A stretch of 64,000 bases of DNA, taken from the NCBI GenBank assembly GCA_963744255.1, contig CAVUSZ010000019.1:14126-78125 (forward strand). The letters run 5' to 3'. The notes under the pieces were generated by a model. It made no database searches, was not told the DNA's origin, and saw only the letters and a program-made list of their open reading frames with translations. Positions 52,127 through 60,516 of this stretch are shown one piece after another. The translations under genes were made by a program, and so were the position numbers. Position 1 is the first letter of the stretch, and the number at the start of each line of letters is the position of its first letter. Source of the DNA: DATEDA01 sp963744255 (GTDB lineage: Bacteria; Pseudomonadota; Gammaproteobacteria; Burkholderiales; SG8-39).

Positions 52127-52319
52127 TCAGAATCCGATCATCGCGCTGTTGCTGAAGAAGGGCACGTCCGCAGGCCCAGTAGCCCCCAGGCCGGGAAAAC
52201 CCGAACTTGAGCCGGCTGCGACCTCCCCGGAGTACTCCCGGAAGTGCGGCCCGCCACCGTTGCCGGAGCCATACCGAAACGGATCACCGAGCTCATGCGA
52301 AGGGTTCTAATAAAATCAT
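52127..52319 (-). other. short transcription unit: candidate peptide gene or small RNA
   Basis: It lies between a strong minus-strand promoter and a minus-strand terminator. The best-biased frame (52127-52306) reads HELGDPFRYGSGNGGGPHF at its start and GFPGLGATGPADVPFFSNSA near its end, stopping after MIGF, but it has no start codon. Removing one base after the ATG at 52317-52319 (MILLEP) would give a peptide of about 62 residues. As written, an 8-codon frame from that ATG overlaps (ATGA) a second 52-codon frame (52138-52296). The motifs PGLGA and PFF and the GF end also appear in the exported peptide at 10265-10510. A non-coding RNA of about 270 bases is the alternative. Confidence 0.5.
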
Positions 52320-52336
52320 CTCGTTAGGAGGGACTC

Positions 52337-52366
52337 TTTATACGCAATCAGAGAATTCCCCGTCAA
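52337..52366 (-). promoter_or_regulatory. near-consensus sigma70 promoter, minus strand
   Basis: On the minus strand, TTGACG (52361-52366) and TATAAA (52337-52342) are separated by 18 bases. Transcription should begin near 52330. It points to the short unit at 52127-52319 and away from the upstream phoH-like gene, whose stop is about 100 bases earlier. Confidence 0.78.
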
Positions 52367-52464
52367 GTCGCTGCCGCAAAAAGATCCCTGCGAACAGGCG
52401 AAAGTTGTTGCGCGGACATCGATAACGGCGCCGCAACTTCCCGGCGCCGGTAGACGAGGCCCGC

Positions 52465-53940
52465 CTATAGAACGTCGGCGGCGTGATCGGCGAGGCGGGA
52501 GCGCTCGCCGCGTTGGAGCGTGATGTGACCGGAGTGCGACCAGCCCTTGAACCGGTCGACCGCGTAGGTGAGGCCGGAGCTCCCCTCCGTGAGGTAGGGC
52601 GTGTCGATCTGGGCGATGTTGCCGAGGCAAGCCACCTTCGTCCCGGGGCCGGCGCGGGTGATCAGCGTCTTCATCTGCTTCGGCGTGAGGTTCTGCGCCT
52701 CGTCGATGATGAGGTATTTGTTGATGAAGGTGCGGCCGCGCATGAAGTTGAGCGACTTGATCCTTATCCGCGACCGGATCAGGTCTCTGGTGGCGGCGCG
52801 CCCCCACTCGCCCGCCTCCTCATCGGTGCTATTGAGCACGTCGAGGTTGTCCTCGAGGGCGCCCATCCACGGGCCCATCTTTTCCTCCTCGGTCCCCGGG
52901 AGGAAACCGATGTCCTCGCCCAAGGGCACGGTAACGCGTGTCATGATGATCTCGCTGTAGTGCTTCACCTCCAGGGTCTGTATCAGCCCCGCCGCGAGCG
53001 TGAGCAGCGTCTTGCCGGTGCCCGCCTGTCCGAGCAGCGTCAGGAAGTCGATGTCGGGGCTCATCAGCAGATTGAGCGCGAAGTTCTGCTCGCGATTGCG
53101 CGCGGTGATGCCCCAGACCGAGTTCTTCGCATGCGTGTAGTCGCGCAGAGTCTCGAGCACCGCGGTCGTGCCCGATACCTCCTTGACGATCGCGTGCAGC
53201 GGCCGGTCGCCCTCCTGGTACACGAACTCGTTCAGCGTCAGCTCCTGGCACAGCGGGCCGCGGATGCGGTAGTAGGTGCGTCCGTCCTTCTTCCACGACT
53301 CCATGTCCTTGCCATGGAGATCCCAGAAGTCTGCGCCGAGCTCGCGCGCGCCGGTGTAGAGGACGTCAGTGTCCTCGAGAACCTTGTCGTTGAAGTAGTC
53401 CTCGGCCGCGAGCCCCAGCGCATGCGCCTTGATGCGCATGTTGATGTCTTTGGAGACGAGGATCACCTCGCGCTCCGGGTGCCGCTCGACGAGCGCGGTC
53501 ACGACGCCGAGGACCTTGTTGTCGGCCTTGTGGGTGGCGAGGCTGGCCGGAAGGCTGCCGTTCATCGCCTCGGTCTGGAGGAAGAGCCGGCCGGACGCCG
53601 TGTCCGCATCGTACCGCGCGAGCGCGATGCCGGCCTGAATGCGTCCGCTCGACTTGCTCACGATCTCGTCGAGGTACCGACTCGCCTGGCGGGCGTTCCG
53701 AGCCACTTCGGAGATGCCTTTCTTGTGGTCGTCGAGCTCCTCGAGCGTCTGCATCGGCAGGAACACGTCGTGCTCCTCGAACCGGAACAGGCTCGTCGGA
53801 TCGTGCATCAGCACGTTGGTGTCGAGGACGAAGAGCTTGGTCTTCAGGAGGCGCGGCTTCTCCCGCGTCTTCTTGGCGGGCTCCGCGGCACGGGCGGGGG
53901 CGGGATCGGTGCGGAGATGCGGCTCAGAGTGTCTTGACAA
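52465..53940 (-). CDS. PIN domain-PhoH family ATPase
   Basis: 491 residues. The N-terminal PIN domain begins TKLFVLDTNVLMHDPTSLFR (about 35-54). The C-terminal PhoH ATPase has Walker A LLGQAGTGKTLLTLAAG and Walker B KYLIIDEAQNLTPKQMKTL. Such PIN-PhoH (PhoH2/YlaK-like) proteins act as RNA helicase-ribonucleases. A TTG at 53940 is used as start, because no ATG precedes the PIN core; it overlaps the end of the peroxiredoxin gene by 17 bases. No partner antitoxin gene is seen. Confidence 0.88.
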   Translation of the reverse strand: MSRHSEPHLRTDPAPARAAEPAKKTREKPRLLKTKLFVLDTNVLMHDPTSLFRFEEHDVFLPMQTLEELDDHKKGISEVARNARQASRYLDEIVSKSSGRIQAGIALARYDADTASGRLFLQTEAMNGSLPASLATHKADNKVLGVVTALVERHPEREVILVSKDINMRIKAHALGLAAEDYFNDKVLEDTDVLYTGARELGADFWDLHGKDMESWKKDGRTYYRIRGPLCQELTLNEFVYQEGDRPLHAIVKEVSGTTAVLETLRDYTHAKNSVWGITARNREQNFALNLLMSPDIDFLTLLGQAGTGKTLLTLAAGLIQTLEVKHYSEIIMTRVTVPLGEDIGFLPGTEEEKMGPWMGALEDNLDVLNSTDEEAGEWGRAATRDLIRSRIRIKSLNFMRGRTFINKYLIIDEAQNLTPKQMKTLITRAGPGTKVACLGNIAQIDTPYLTEGSSGLTYAVDRFKGWSHSGHITLQRGERSRLADHAADVL

Positions 53941-54379
53941 AGTCGAGTACCTCTTTCGCGTGCCCCGGGACCTTGACGCCGCGCCATTCGCGGCGAATCA
54001 CCCGCGCCCCATCGAGCACGAAGGTCGAGCGCTCGATGCCGCGCACCTGCCGGCCGTACATGTTCTTCATCTTGATGACGGCGAACTGCTGGCAGACCTT
54101 CTCCTCCTCGTCCGATAGCAGCTCGAACGGAAAGTCCATCTTGGCCTTGAAGGTCTCATGCGATTTCAGGCTGTCGCGCGAGACGCCGTACACCTCTACC
54201 CCCGCCTTCTTGAACTCCTTGTGGAGCTCGCGGAACTGCAGGCCTTCGGTCGTGCAGCCGGGCGTGTTGTCCTTCGGGTAGAAGTAGAGCACCAGGGCCT
54301 TGGCGTCCGACCCGGCGAGCCGGAACGTGCCGCCGCCCGTCATGGGCAGCGAGAAGTCCTTCACCGTCTGATTCGCCAC
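53924..54379 (-). CDS. bcp: thiol peroxiredoxin, Bcp/PrxQ type
   Basis: 151 residues. The peroxidatic cysteine is in YFYPKDNTPGCTTEGLQFRE. The expected resolving Cys position five residues on is occupied by other residues, so it may be of 1-Cys type or use an external thiol. The end PGHAKEVLDFVKTL is typical. It reduces peroxides in the cytoplasm. The gene lies between the deacetylase and the PIN-PhoH genes in one minus-strand operon. Confidence 0.9.
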   Translation of the reverse strand: MANQTVKDFSLPMTGGGTFRLAGSDAKALVLYFYPKDNTPGCTTEGLQFRELHKEFKKAGVEVYGVSRDSLKSHETFKAKMDFPFELLSDEEEKVCQQFAVIKMKNMYGRQVRGIERSTFVLDGARVIRREWRGVKVPGHAKEVLDFVKTL

Positions 54380-55260
54380 TATCGTTGGTCGGCGGCCGTC
54401 GCGACTGCATTGTTGCGGGATTCCGTCGCGTGCGCAACCTCATCATCCCCCGCCAGGAACTCCCGTCCCTGGACGGTCACGTTGGCGGTCCGGCCGGGAC
54501 GCGTTTGCCGCTCGATCACGTGGTGCGCGAGCGCCTTGGGCTCGAGACTCTCGGCGAGCGTGCGCAGGCTGCAGATCTCGTACCCGAGGATGCGCCAGCC
54601 GTCGATCAGCCGCTCGAGCACCGGCGCCAGGCGCGACACCCCCCGGTCCGCGTCGACGCTGAAGACGTGTCCCGCGGGCGGCGCGTCCGCGCTCAGCCTC
54701 AGGATCTCGTGGTGCACTGTGGCCGGCGTCAGGCCGTCGCGGGCGAGCAGCTCTTCCATCGTCGCGAGCGTCGTCGGCAACTGGGGGCAGGCGACGAGTT
54801 CCCCTTCACAGATGGGGATGTAAGGCGTTCGTCCGAGCGTGTCCGAGCAGTAGTGGAAGCCGAGCCTCTGGGTGAGGCGCAGGGCGTGCCGGCTCGTGCG
54901 CCAGCCGGGCGCGGCATGCGTGCGGGGGCGCTCGCCGAAGATGATCTCGAAACGATCGCACGCCCGGCGCATGGCCTGCTCGATCCAGGCGTCGTTCCCG
55001 GGCCCGACGCGCGTCACCCAGCGCGCGGTGTCCCACCCGTACAGGCCGACCTCGAAGCCGGCGTCACGGAGGCGCTTCATGGCGGCCTCCGCGCGTCGCC
55101 CTATCTCCCGGGCGGGGAGCCAGCGCAGCAGGCGCCCCGGCCCCAGGTTGAAGTAGAAGGTGGCGCCGGCCTCGCGCCGCGCGAGCAGCTCGGCGAGGCG
55201 CGGGGCGTGATCGCGCGCACCGCGGACGCCGGCCGCCACGATCCGCAACCCGAGCTTCAT
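54379..55260 (-). CDS. polysaccharide deacetylase family, ArnD-like deformylase
   Basis: 293 residues. KLGLRIVAAGVRGARDHAPR at the N-terminus, a NodB-like barrel (GATFYFNLGPGRLLRWLPAR) and TVHHEILRLSADAPPAGHVF suggest the ArnD group, which removes a formyl group from undecaprenyl-phosphate 4-deoxy-4-formamido-arabinose during lipid A modification. The neighbouring ArnE/F-like gene supports this. No arnABCT genes are in the window. A general deacetylase function is possible. Confidence 0.75.
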   Translation of the reverse strand: MKLGLRIVAAGVRGARDHAPRLAELLARREAGATFYFNLGPGRLLRWLPAREIGRRAEAAMKRLRDAGFEVGLYGWDTARWVTRVGPGNDAWIEQAMRRACDRFEIIFGERPRTHAAPGWRTSRHALRLTQRLGFHYCSDTLGRTPYIPICEGELVACPQLPTTLATMEELLARDGLTPATVHHEILRLSADAPPAGHVFSVDADRGVSRLAPVLERLIDGWRILGYEICSLRTLAESLEPKALAHHVIERQTRPGRTANVTVQGREFLAGDDEVAHATESRNNAVATAADQR

Positions 55261-55266
55261 CGGGTG

Positions 55267-55638
55267 CTAGCTCCGCGCCACGAGCAGGACGCCGATCACT
55301 ATGAGCCCTACGCCCGCGAGCCGCTGCGCCGTCAGCGACTCACCCAACCACCACCACGCCGCGAGAACAGTGAGCACGTAGCCGAGGGACACCATCGGGT
55401 ACGCGATGCTCACCGGCACGCGCGAGAGGGCGAGCACCCATGCGAGCAGGCTCACGGCGTAGGCCACAACGCCGGCGAGAACGCGCGGCTCGACCGCAAG
55501 GCGCATTCCCGCCGCTGCAAGCCCCGGCGCATCGAACGCGAACGCGCCGATGGCGTTGGTGCCCGCCTTGAGGAGGAGCTGCCCGGCAGCCCCGAGGAAC
55601 ACCGCGGCGAGGATGAGCGAGAGGCTGACGGCAGTCAT
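55267..55638 (-). CDS. small multidrug-resistance-like membrane protein (ArnE/ArnF type)
   Basis: 123 residues with four hydrophobic helices: LSLILAAVFLGAAGQLLLKA, MRLAVEPRVLAGVVAYAVSL, LSRVPVSIAYPMVSLGYVLT and LAGVGLIVIGVLLVA. The SMR/EmrE fold and position beside an ArnD-like gene suggest a subunit of an undecaprenyl-phosphate-aminoarabinose flippase (ArnE/F). Only one of the usual pair is visible. It starts 37 bases after the Mth938 gene. Confidence 0.75.
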   Translation of the reverse strand: MTAVSLSLILAAVFLGAAGQLLLKAGTNAIGAFAFDAPGLAAAGMRLAVEPRVLAGVVAYAVSLLAWVLALSRVPVSIAYPMVSLGYVLTVLAAWWWLGESLTAQRLAGVGLIVIGVLLVARS

Positions 55639-55675
55639 CAGAGCTCCGTGAGTTGCGAGGCGGGTCCGCGAGGGG

Positions 55676-56089
55676 TCAGCCGAGGAGCAGCGCCGCAGCC
55701 ACCTTTCGCTCCTCGGCCACCAGGATGTTGTAAGTGCGGCACGCGGCCTGCACGTCCATCACCTCGAGGCCGATCTGCGCCTCGACGAGCGGGCGCGCGA
55801 TCTCGGGCCGCGGAAACCGGATCGACGCGCCGGTGCCGAGAAGGACGATATCGGCATCGAGCATCGCGAGCGCAGCGAAGTGGGCTGCTTCCAGCGCCTC
55901 GAAGGTGGTTGCCGCCCAATCGGTGACGATCCGCTGGGGGAGCACGACGACGCTGGTCGCGAACCGTGTGCCGTTGACGGTCACGAAGCCCGGGCCGTAG
56001 CCGGTGAACGTGTTTCTGGCCGAGCCAGCGGCAGGATGAAGCTTCAACGAAAAACTCGAATTGCCGTAAGGGGTTAGGACCGCTAACAT
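55676..56089 (-). CDS. Mth938-like domain protein
   Basis: 137 residues. It has the fold described for Mth938 and for NDUFAF3-type factors: NTFTGYGPGFVTVNGTRFA, ADIVLLGTGASIRFPRPEIA and MDVQAACRTYNILVAEERKV. Bacterial members often lie near secretion or deacetylase genes; their role is not established. The start at 56089 is followed by a variable N-terminus, so it is approximate. It is divergent to the aminotransferase gene, with 39 bases between starts. Confidence 0.82.
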   Translation of the reverse strand: MLAVLTPYGNSSFSLKLHPAAGSARNTFTGYGPGFVTVNGTRFATSVVVLPQRIVTDWAATTFEALEAAHFAALAMLDADIVLLGTGASIRFPRPEIARPLVEAQIGLEVMDVQAACRTYNILVAEERKVAAALLLG

Positions 56090-56128
56090 TATAGCTTCCT
56101 CGACTGCGATCACACGAAGCTCCGGACC

Positions 56129-57331
56129 ATGAAGGATTTCCCGCGCATTCGGCGCCTCCCGCCGTACGTCTTCAACATCACCGCCGAGCTGAAACAGGCG
56201 GCGCGCAAGCGCGGCGAGGACATCGTCGACATGAGCATGGGCAATCCCGACGGCGCCACGCCCAGGCACATCGTCGAGAAGCTGATCGAGAGCGTGCAGC
56301 GCTCCGACACGCACGGCTACTCCGTTTCGCGCGGCATCCCGCGGTTGCGGCGGGCGATCTGCACCTGGTATGAACGCCGCTATGGCGTCGAGCTGGATGC
56401 CGACAGCGAGGCGATCGTCACGATCGGCTCCAAGGAGGGGATCGCGCACCTGGCGCTCGCAACGCTCGAGCGCGGCGACATCGTGCTGGTGCCGAACCCG
56501 AGCTATCCGATCCACATCTACGGACCGGTGATCGCCGGCGCGGACATCCGACACGTGCGGATGACGCCGGACGTCGACTTCTTCGACGAGCTCGAGCGCG
56601 CGATCAGGGAATCGTTCCCCAAGCCAAAGATGCTGATCATCAACTTTCCGTCGAATCCGACCACGCAATGCGTCGATCTCGGGTTCCTCGAGCGCATCGT
56701 GAGGCTCGCGCGGCAGCACGACATCCTCGTGGCGCACGATCTCGCCTACGCCGACATCGTGTTCGACGGCTACCAGGCGCCGTCGATCATGCAGGTCCCG
56801 GGCGCGCGCGACGTGGCGGTCGAATTCTTCACGATGTCGAAGAGCTACAACATGGCCGGCTGGCGGATCGGGTTCATGGTCGGGAACCCCGATCTCGTGA
56901 AGGCGCTCGCGCGGATCAAGAGCTACCACGACTACGGCACGTTCACGCCGATCCAGGTCGCCTCGATCGTCGCGCTGGAGGGGCCGCAGGCGTGCGTCGA
57001 GGAGACCGCTCTCAAGTACCGCAAGCGCCGCGACGTCATGGTGAAGGGGCTGCACGAGACCGGCTGGATGGTCGACGTGCCGAAGGCGACGATGTACGTC
57101 TGGGCCGAGATCCCGGAGGCTTACCGGGCGGCGGGCTCGCTCGAGTTCGCGAAGAAGCTCCTCAACGAGGCGAAGGTCGCGGTATCGCCGGGGGTCGGCT
57201 TCGGCGACTACGGCGACACGCATGTGCGCTTCGCGCTGATCGAGAACGAGAACCGCACCCGCCAGGCGATCCGCGGCATCAAGGAGATGTTCCGCAAGGA
57301 CGGTCTTCTCCAGGCGACGCGGGCTGCATGA
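56129..57331 (+). CDS. alaC: PLP-dependent aminotransferase, AlaC-like
   Basis: 400 residues, fold type I. The start MKDFPRIRRLPPYVFNITAE and the motif DMSMGNPDGATPRHIVEKL match glutamate-pyruvate aminotransferase AlaC. PLP Lys is in FFTMSKSYNMAGWRIGFMVG. It makes alanine from pyruvate and glutamate. Its position before homoserine dehydrogenase and threonine synthase is common in betaproteobacteria. The stop overlaps the GNAT gene (ATGA). Confidence 0.9.
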   Translation: MKDFPRIRRLPPYVFNITAELKQAARKRGEDIVDMSMGNPDGATPRHIVEKLIESVQRSDTHGYSVSRGIPRLRRAICTWYERRYGVELDADSEAIVTIGSKEGIAHLALATLERGDIVLVPNPSYPIHIYGPVIAGADIRHVRMTPDVDFFDELERAIRESFPKPKMLIINFPSNPTTQCVDLGFLERIVRLARQHDILVAHDLAYADIVFDGYQAPSIMQVPGARDVAVEFFTMSKSYNMAGWRIGFMVGNPDLVKALARIKSYHDYGTFTPIQVASIVALEGPQACVEETALKYRKRRDVMVKGLHETGWMVDVPKATMYVWAEIPEAYRAAGSLEFAKKLLNEAKVAVSPGVGFGDYGDTHVRFALIENENRTRQAIRGIKEMFRKDGLLQATRAA

Positions 57332-57774
57332 GCTTTCGCGTCATCGCCGTGACCGACGACCGTGGCGCGGTCGTCGAGCCGCAGTGGCTGGCCCGCGCCG
57401 AACGCGTTCACCGCAGTTTGCGGACGGCATTGCCCGCGGACTATGCCGGGAAGCTCGCGCGCGTCTTTGCCGGGGGAGGGCGGATGTGCGTCGCGACCGA
57501 AGGCGAGCGCGTGGTCGGGGTCGCCGTCTACCGGATCAGCGAGAACACGTTCGCCGACGTCTTCCTCTACGTGGACGACCTCGTCACCGACGACGCGGAG
57601 CGCTCGCGCGGCGTCGGGCATACGCTGATGGCGCATCTCGAGCGGGTCGCCAGGGACGCCGGGTGCGCGAACCTCGTGCTCGACTCCGGCACCCACCGCC
57701 AACGGGCGCACAAGTTCTATTTTCGCGAAGGCATGTTCATCACCTCGTTCAACTTCAAGAAACCGCTCGCATGA
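57328..57774 (+). CDS. GNAT family N-acetyltransferase
   Basis: 148 residues. The acetyl-CoA-binding motif is in FLYVDDLVTDDAERSRGVGH (RSRGVG), then TLMAHLERVARDAGCANLVL. The end SGTHRQRAHKFYFREGM is typical. The substrate is not known. It sits between alaC and hom with four-base overlaps at both ends, so it is translated with them. A role linked to amino-acid metabolism is only suggested by position. Confidence 0.85.
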   Translation: MSFRVIAVTDDRGAVVEPQWLARAERVHRSLRTALPADYAGKLARVFAGGGRMCVATEGERVVGVAVYRISENTFADVFLYVDDLVTDDAERSRGVGHTLMAHLERVARDAGCANLVLDSGTHRQRAHKFYFREGMFITSFNFKKPLA

Positions 57775-59087
57775 AGCCGATCAACGTCGGGCTGCTCGGC
57801 ATCGGCACCGTGGGCGGCGGCACCTGGAGCGTGCTCGCCCGCAACCGCGAGGAGATCCAGCGCCGCGCCGGGCGCGAGATCCGGATCGCGATGGTCGGGG
57901 ACAAGGATGTCGAGAAGGCGAAGCGGCTGACTGCGGGCCAGGCGAAGGTCGTCGCCGACGGCGACACGGTCGTCACCGATCCGGACGTCGACATCGTCGT
58001 CGAGCTGATCGGGGGGTACACCGTCGCCAAAGAGCTCGTGCTCAAGGCGATCGCGAACGGCAAGCACGTGGTCACCGCAAACAAGGCGATGCTCGCGGTC
58101 CACGGCAACGAGATCTTCGCCGCCGCCCAGAAGCAGGGCGTGATGATCGCGTTCGAAGGCGCGGTAGCGGGCGGGGTGCCGATCATCAAGGCCCTGCGCG
58201 AGGGTCTGACCGCGAACCGGATCGAGTGGATCGCCGGAATCATCAACGGCACCTCGAACTTCATCCTGTCGGAGATGCGCGAGAAGGGCCTCGCCTTTGG
58301 CGAAGTGCTGAAGGAAGCCCAGGCGCGCGGCTACGCCGAAGCGGACCCGACGTTCGACATCGAAGGCATCGACGCCGCCCACAAGCTGACGATCCTCTCG
58401 GCCATCGCCTTCGGCATTCCCATGCAGTTCGACAGGGCCTACACCGAAGGCATCTCGAAGCTCGAGCGCGAGGACATCCGCTACGCCGAGAGCCTCGGCT
58501 ACCGGATCAAGCTGCTCGGCATCACCAAGTGCACCAAGCAGGGCATCGAGCTGCGCGTGCATCCGACGCTCGTGCCGGCGCGCCGCCTGATCGCGAACGT
58601 CGAGGGGGTGATGAACGCGATCCTGGTGAAGGGCGATGCCGCCGGACCGACCCTCTACTACGGCGCCGGCGCGGGTGCGGAGCCGACGGCGAGCGCCGTC
58701 GTCGCCGACCTCGTCGACGTGACCCGCCTGCACACCGCGGACCCGGGGCATCGCGTGCCCCACCTCGCGTTCCAGCCCGACCGGCTCGCCGCGACCCGAA
58801 TCCTGCCGATGGACGAGGTGACGACCTCGTACTACCTGCGCATGCGCGTCGCGGACAAGCCGGGCGTGCTCGCCGACATCACGCGCATCCTCGCCGACCG
58901 GACGATCTCGATCGACGCGATGATCCAGCGCGAACCGGGAGAGGGCGAGGAGCAGGTGGACATCATCATGCTCACTCACGAGACCCAGGAACGGAACCTG
59001 AACGCCGCGATCGCCGCGATCGAGCAGCTTCCGGTCGTCGCCGGGAGCGTGACCCGGATCCGGCTCGAGGAGCTCGGGCGGAACTGA
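57771..59087 (+). CDS. hom: homoserine dehydrogenase
   Basis: 438 residues, reduces aspartate semialdehyde to homoserine for Thr and Met synthesis. The N-terminal NAD(P) loop is VGLLGIGTVGGGTWSVL, the catalytic region AGIINGTSNFILSEMREKGL, and the C-terminal ACT domain YYLRMRVADKPGVLADITRI, the usual site for threonine feedback inhibition. No aspartate kinase domain is fused. It overlaps the GNAT gene by four bases and precedes thrC. Confidence 0.95.
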   Translation: MKPINVGLLGIGTVGGGTWSVLARNREEIQRRAGREIRIAMVGDKDVEKAKRLTAGQAKVVADGDTVVTDPDVDIVVELIGGYTVAKELVLKAIANGKHVVTANKAMLAVHGNEIFAAAQKQGVMIAFEGAVAGGVPIIKALREGLTANRIEWIAGIINGTSNFILSEMREKGLAFGEVLKEAQARGYAEADPTFDIEGIDAAHKLTILSAIAFGIPMQFDRAYTEGISKLEREDIRYAESLGYRIKLLGITKCTKQGIELRVHPTLVPARRLIANVEGVMNAILVKGDAAGPTLYYGAGAGAEPTASAVVADLVDVTRLHTADPGHRVPHLAFQPDRLAATRILPMDEVTTSYYLRMRVADKPGVLADITRILADRTISIDAMIQREPGEGEEQVDIIMLTHETQERNLNAAIAAIEQLPVVAGSVTRIRLEELGRN

Positions 59088-59101
59088 GTGCTTCCGGGCC
59101 C

Positions 59102-60514
59102 GTGCGGTACGTCAGCACCCGCGGCGGCATGGCGCCGGCCGCGTTCACCGATATCCTCCTCGAAGGACTTGCGCCCGATGGCGGGCTGACGACGCCGGAG
59201 CGCTATCCGCGCGTCGACCGCGCGACGCTCGCCGCCTGGCGGCGGCTCGACTATCGCGAGCTCGCGCTCGAGATCCTCGCGCTCTATCTCGGCGAAATCC
59301 CGCGCGCGGAGCTGAAGGGGATCGTCGACAGTACCTACACGGCACAGGTCTTCGGCTCCGACGAGATCACACCGGTGAGGACGCTCGAGCCGGGGCTGCA
59401 TCTCCTCGGGCTCTCGAACGGCCCGACACTGGCGTTCAAGGACATCGCGATGCAGCTCCTCGGGGGGCTGTTCGAGCACGTGCTCGCGCGTCGCCGCGAG
59501 ACGCTCAACATCCTGGGCGCGACCTCCGGCGACACCGGCTCGGCCGCGGAGTACGCGATGCGAGGGCGGCAGGGCATCCGCGTCTTCATGCTCTCGCCGC
59601 ACGGCAGGATGAGCCCGTTCCAGACGGCGCAGATGTACTCGCTCGTCGATCCGAGCGTGTTCAACCTGGCGGTGCGCGGGGTGTTCGACGACTGTCAGGA
59701 CGTCGTAAAGCGCGTCTCGGGCGACGCCGCGTTCAAGGCCCGCTACCGCATCGGCACGGTGAACTCGATCAACTGGGCCCGGGTCCTGGCGCAGGTCGTG
59801 TACTACTTCAAGGCGTACTTCGCGGTCACACGCGGCGACGACGACGAGGTGTCGTTCGCGGTGCCTACGGGCAACTTCGGCAACGTGTGCGCTGGGCACG
59901 TGGCGCGGATGATGGGGCTCCCGATCCGGCGCCTCGTCGTCGCCACCAACGAGAACGACGTCCTCGACGAGTTCTTCCGCACCGGGCGCTACGGCGGTCG
60001 ACGGAGCGCGGACGTGTTCGCGACCTCGAGCCCGTCGATGGACATCTCGAAGGCGTCCAACTTCGAGCGCTTCGTGTTCGACCTCGTCGGGCGCAATCCG
60101 CAGACGGTCGCCGCGCTATGGCGCGAGCTCGATGCGGCGGGCGAGTTCGACCTCGCCGGCACGCGGCACTTCGCGCGCGTCCGCGACTTCGGGTTCGTGT
60201 CGGCCCGGAGCTCCCACGCTGACCGGCTCGCGGCGATCCGCGAGATCGACCGCCGCTACGGCGTGGTCGTGGATCCGCATACCGCCGACGGCATCAACGC
60301 CGGACTCGCCTGCCGCGAGGCCGGGGTTCCGCTCGTCTGTCTCGAGACGGCGCTGCCGGCGAAGTTCGACGCGACGATCCGCGAAGCGCTCGGGCGCGCG
60401 CCGCCGCGACCCCCGGCCTATGACGGGCTCGAGTCGGACCCGCAGCGGTTCGAGGTGATCGACCCGGACGTCGAAGCAGTGAAGGCGTATATCGCGCAGC
60501 GCGCGACAGAGTGA
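59102..60514 (+). CDS. thrC: threonine synthase
   Basis: 470 residues, from GTG (MRYVSTRGGMAPAAFTDILL). It makes threonine from O-phosphohomoserine with PLP. The PLP Lys is in GPTLAFKDIAMQLLGGLF; other motifs are ILGATSGDTGSAAEYAMRG and PTGNFGNVCAGHVARMMGLP. It is the long ThrC form common in Betaproteobacteria. It lies 14 bases after hom and converges with the phosphatase gene, with 2 bases between the stops. Confidence 0.95.
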   Translation: MRYVSTRGGMAPAAFTDILLEGLAPDGGLTTPERYPRVDRATLAAWRRLDYRELALEILALYLGEIPRAELKGIVDSTYTAQVFGSDEITPVRTLEPGLHLLGLSNGPTLAFKDIAMQLLGGLFEHVLARRRETLNILGATSGDTGSAAEYAMRGRQGIRVFMLSPHGRMSPFQTAQMYSLVDPSVFNLAVRGVFDDCQDVVKRVSGDAAFKARYRIGTVNSINWARVLAQVVYYFKAYFAVTRGDDDEVSFAVPTGNFGNVCAGHVARMMGLPIRRLVVATNENDVLDEFFRTGRYGGRRSADVFATSSPSMDISKASNFERFVFDLVGRNPQTVAALWRELDAAGEFDLAGTRHFARVRDFGFVSARSSHADRLAAIREIDRRYGVVVDPHTADGINAGLACREAGVPLVCLETALPAKFDATIREALGRAPPRPPAYDGLESDPQRFEVIDPDVEAVKAYIAQRATE

Positions 60515-60516
60515 GA

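Noticed and set aside
52138..52296. 52-codon frame starting at ATG 52296 (coupled by ATGA to the 8-codon frame)
   Set aside because: Codon bias is weaker than in the overlapping frame ending at 52127, and no motif is recognisable; not preferred, though not excluded.
53924..53940. Toxin-antitoxin pair with the PIN-PhoH gene
   Set aside because: The upstream overlapping gene is a clear Bcp peroxiredoxin and not a small antitoxin.
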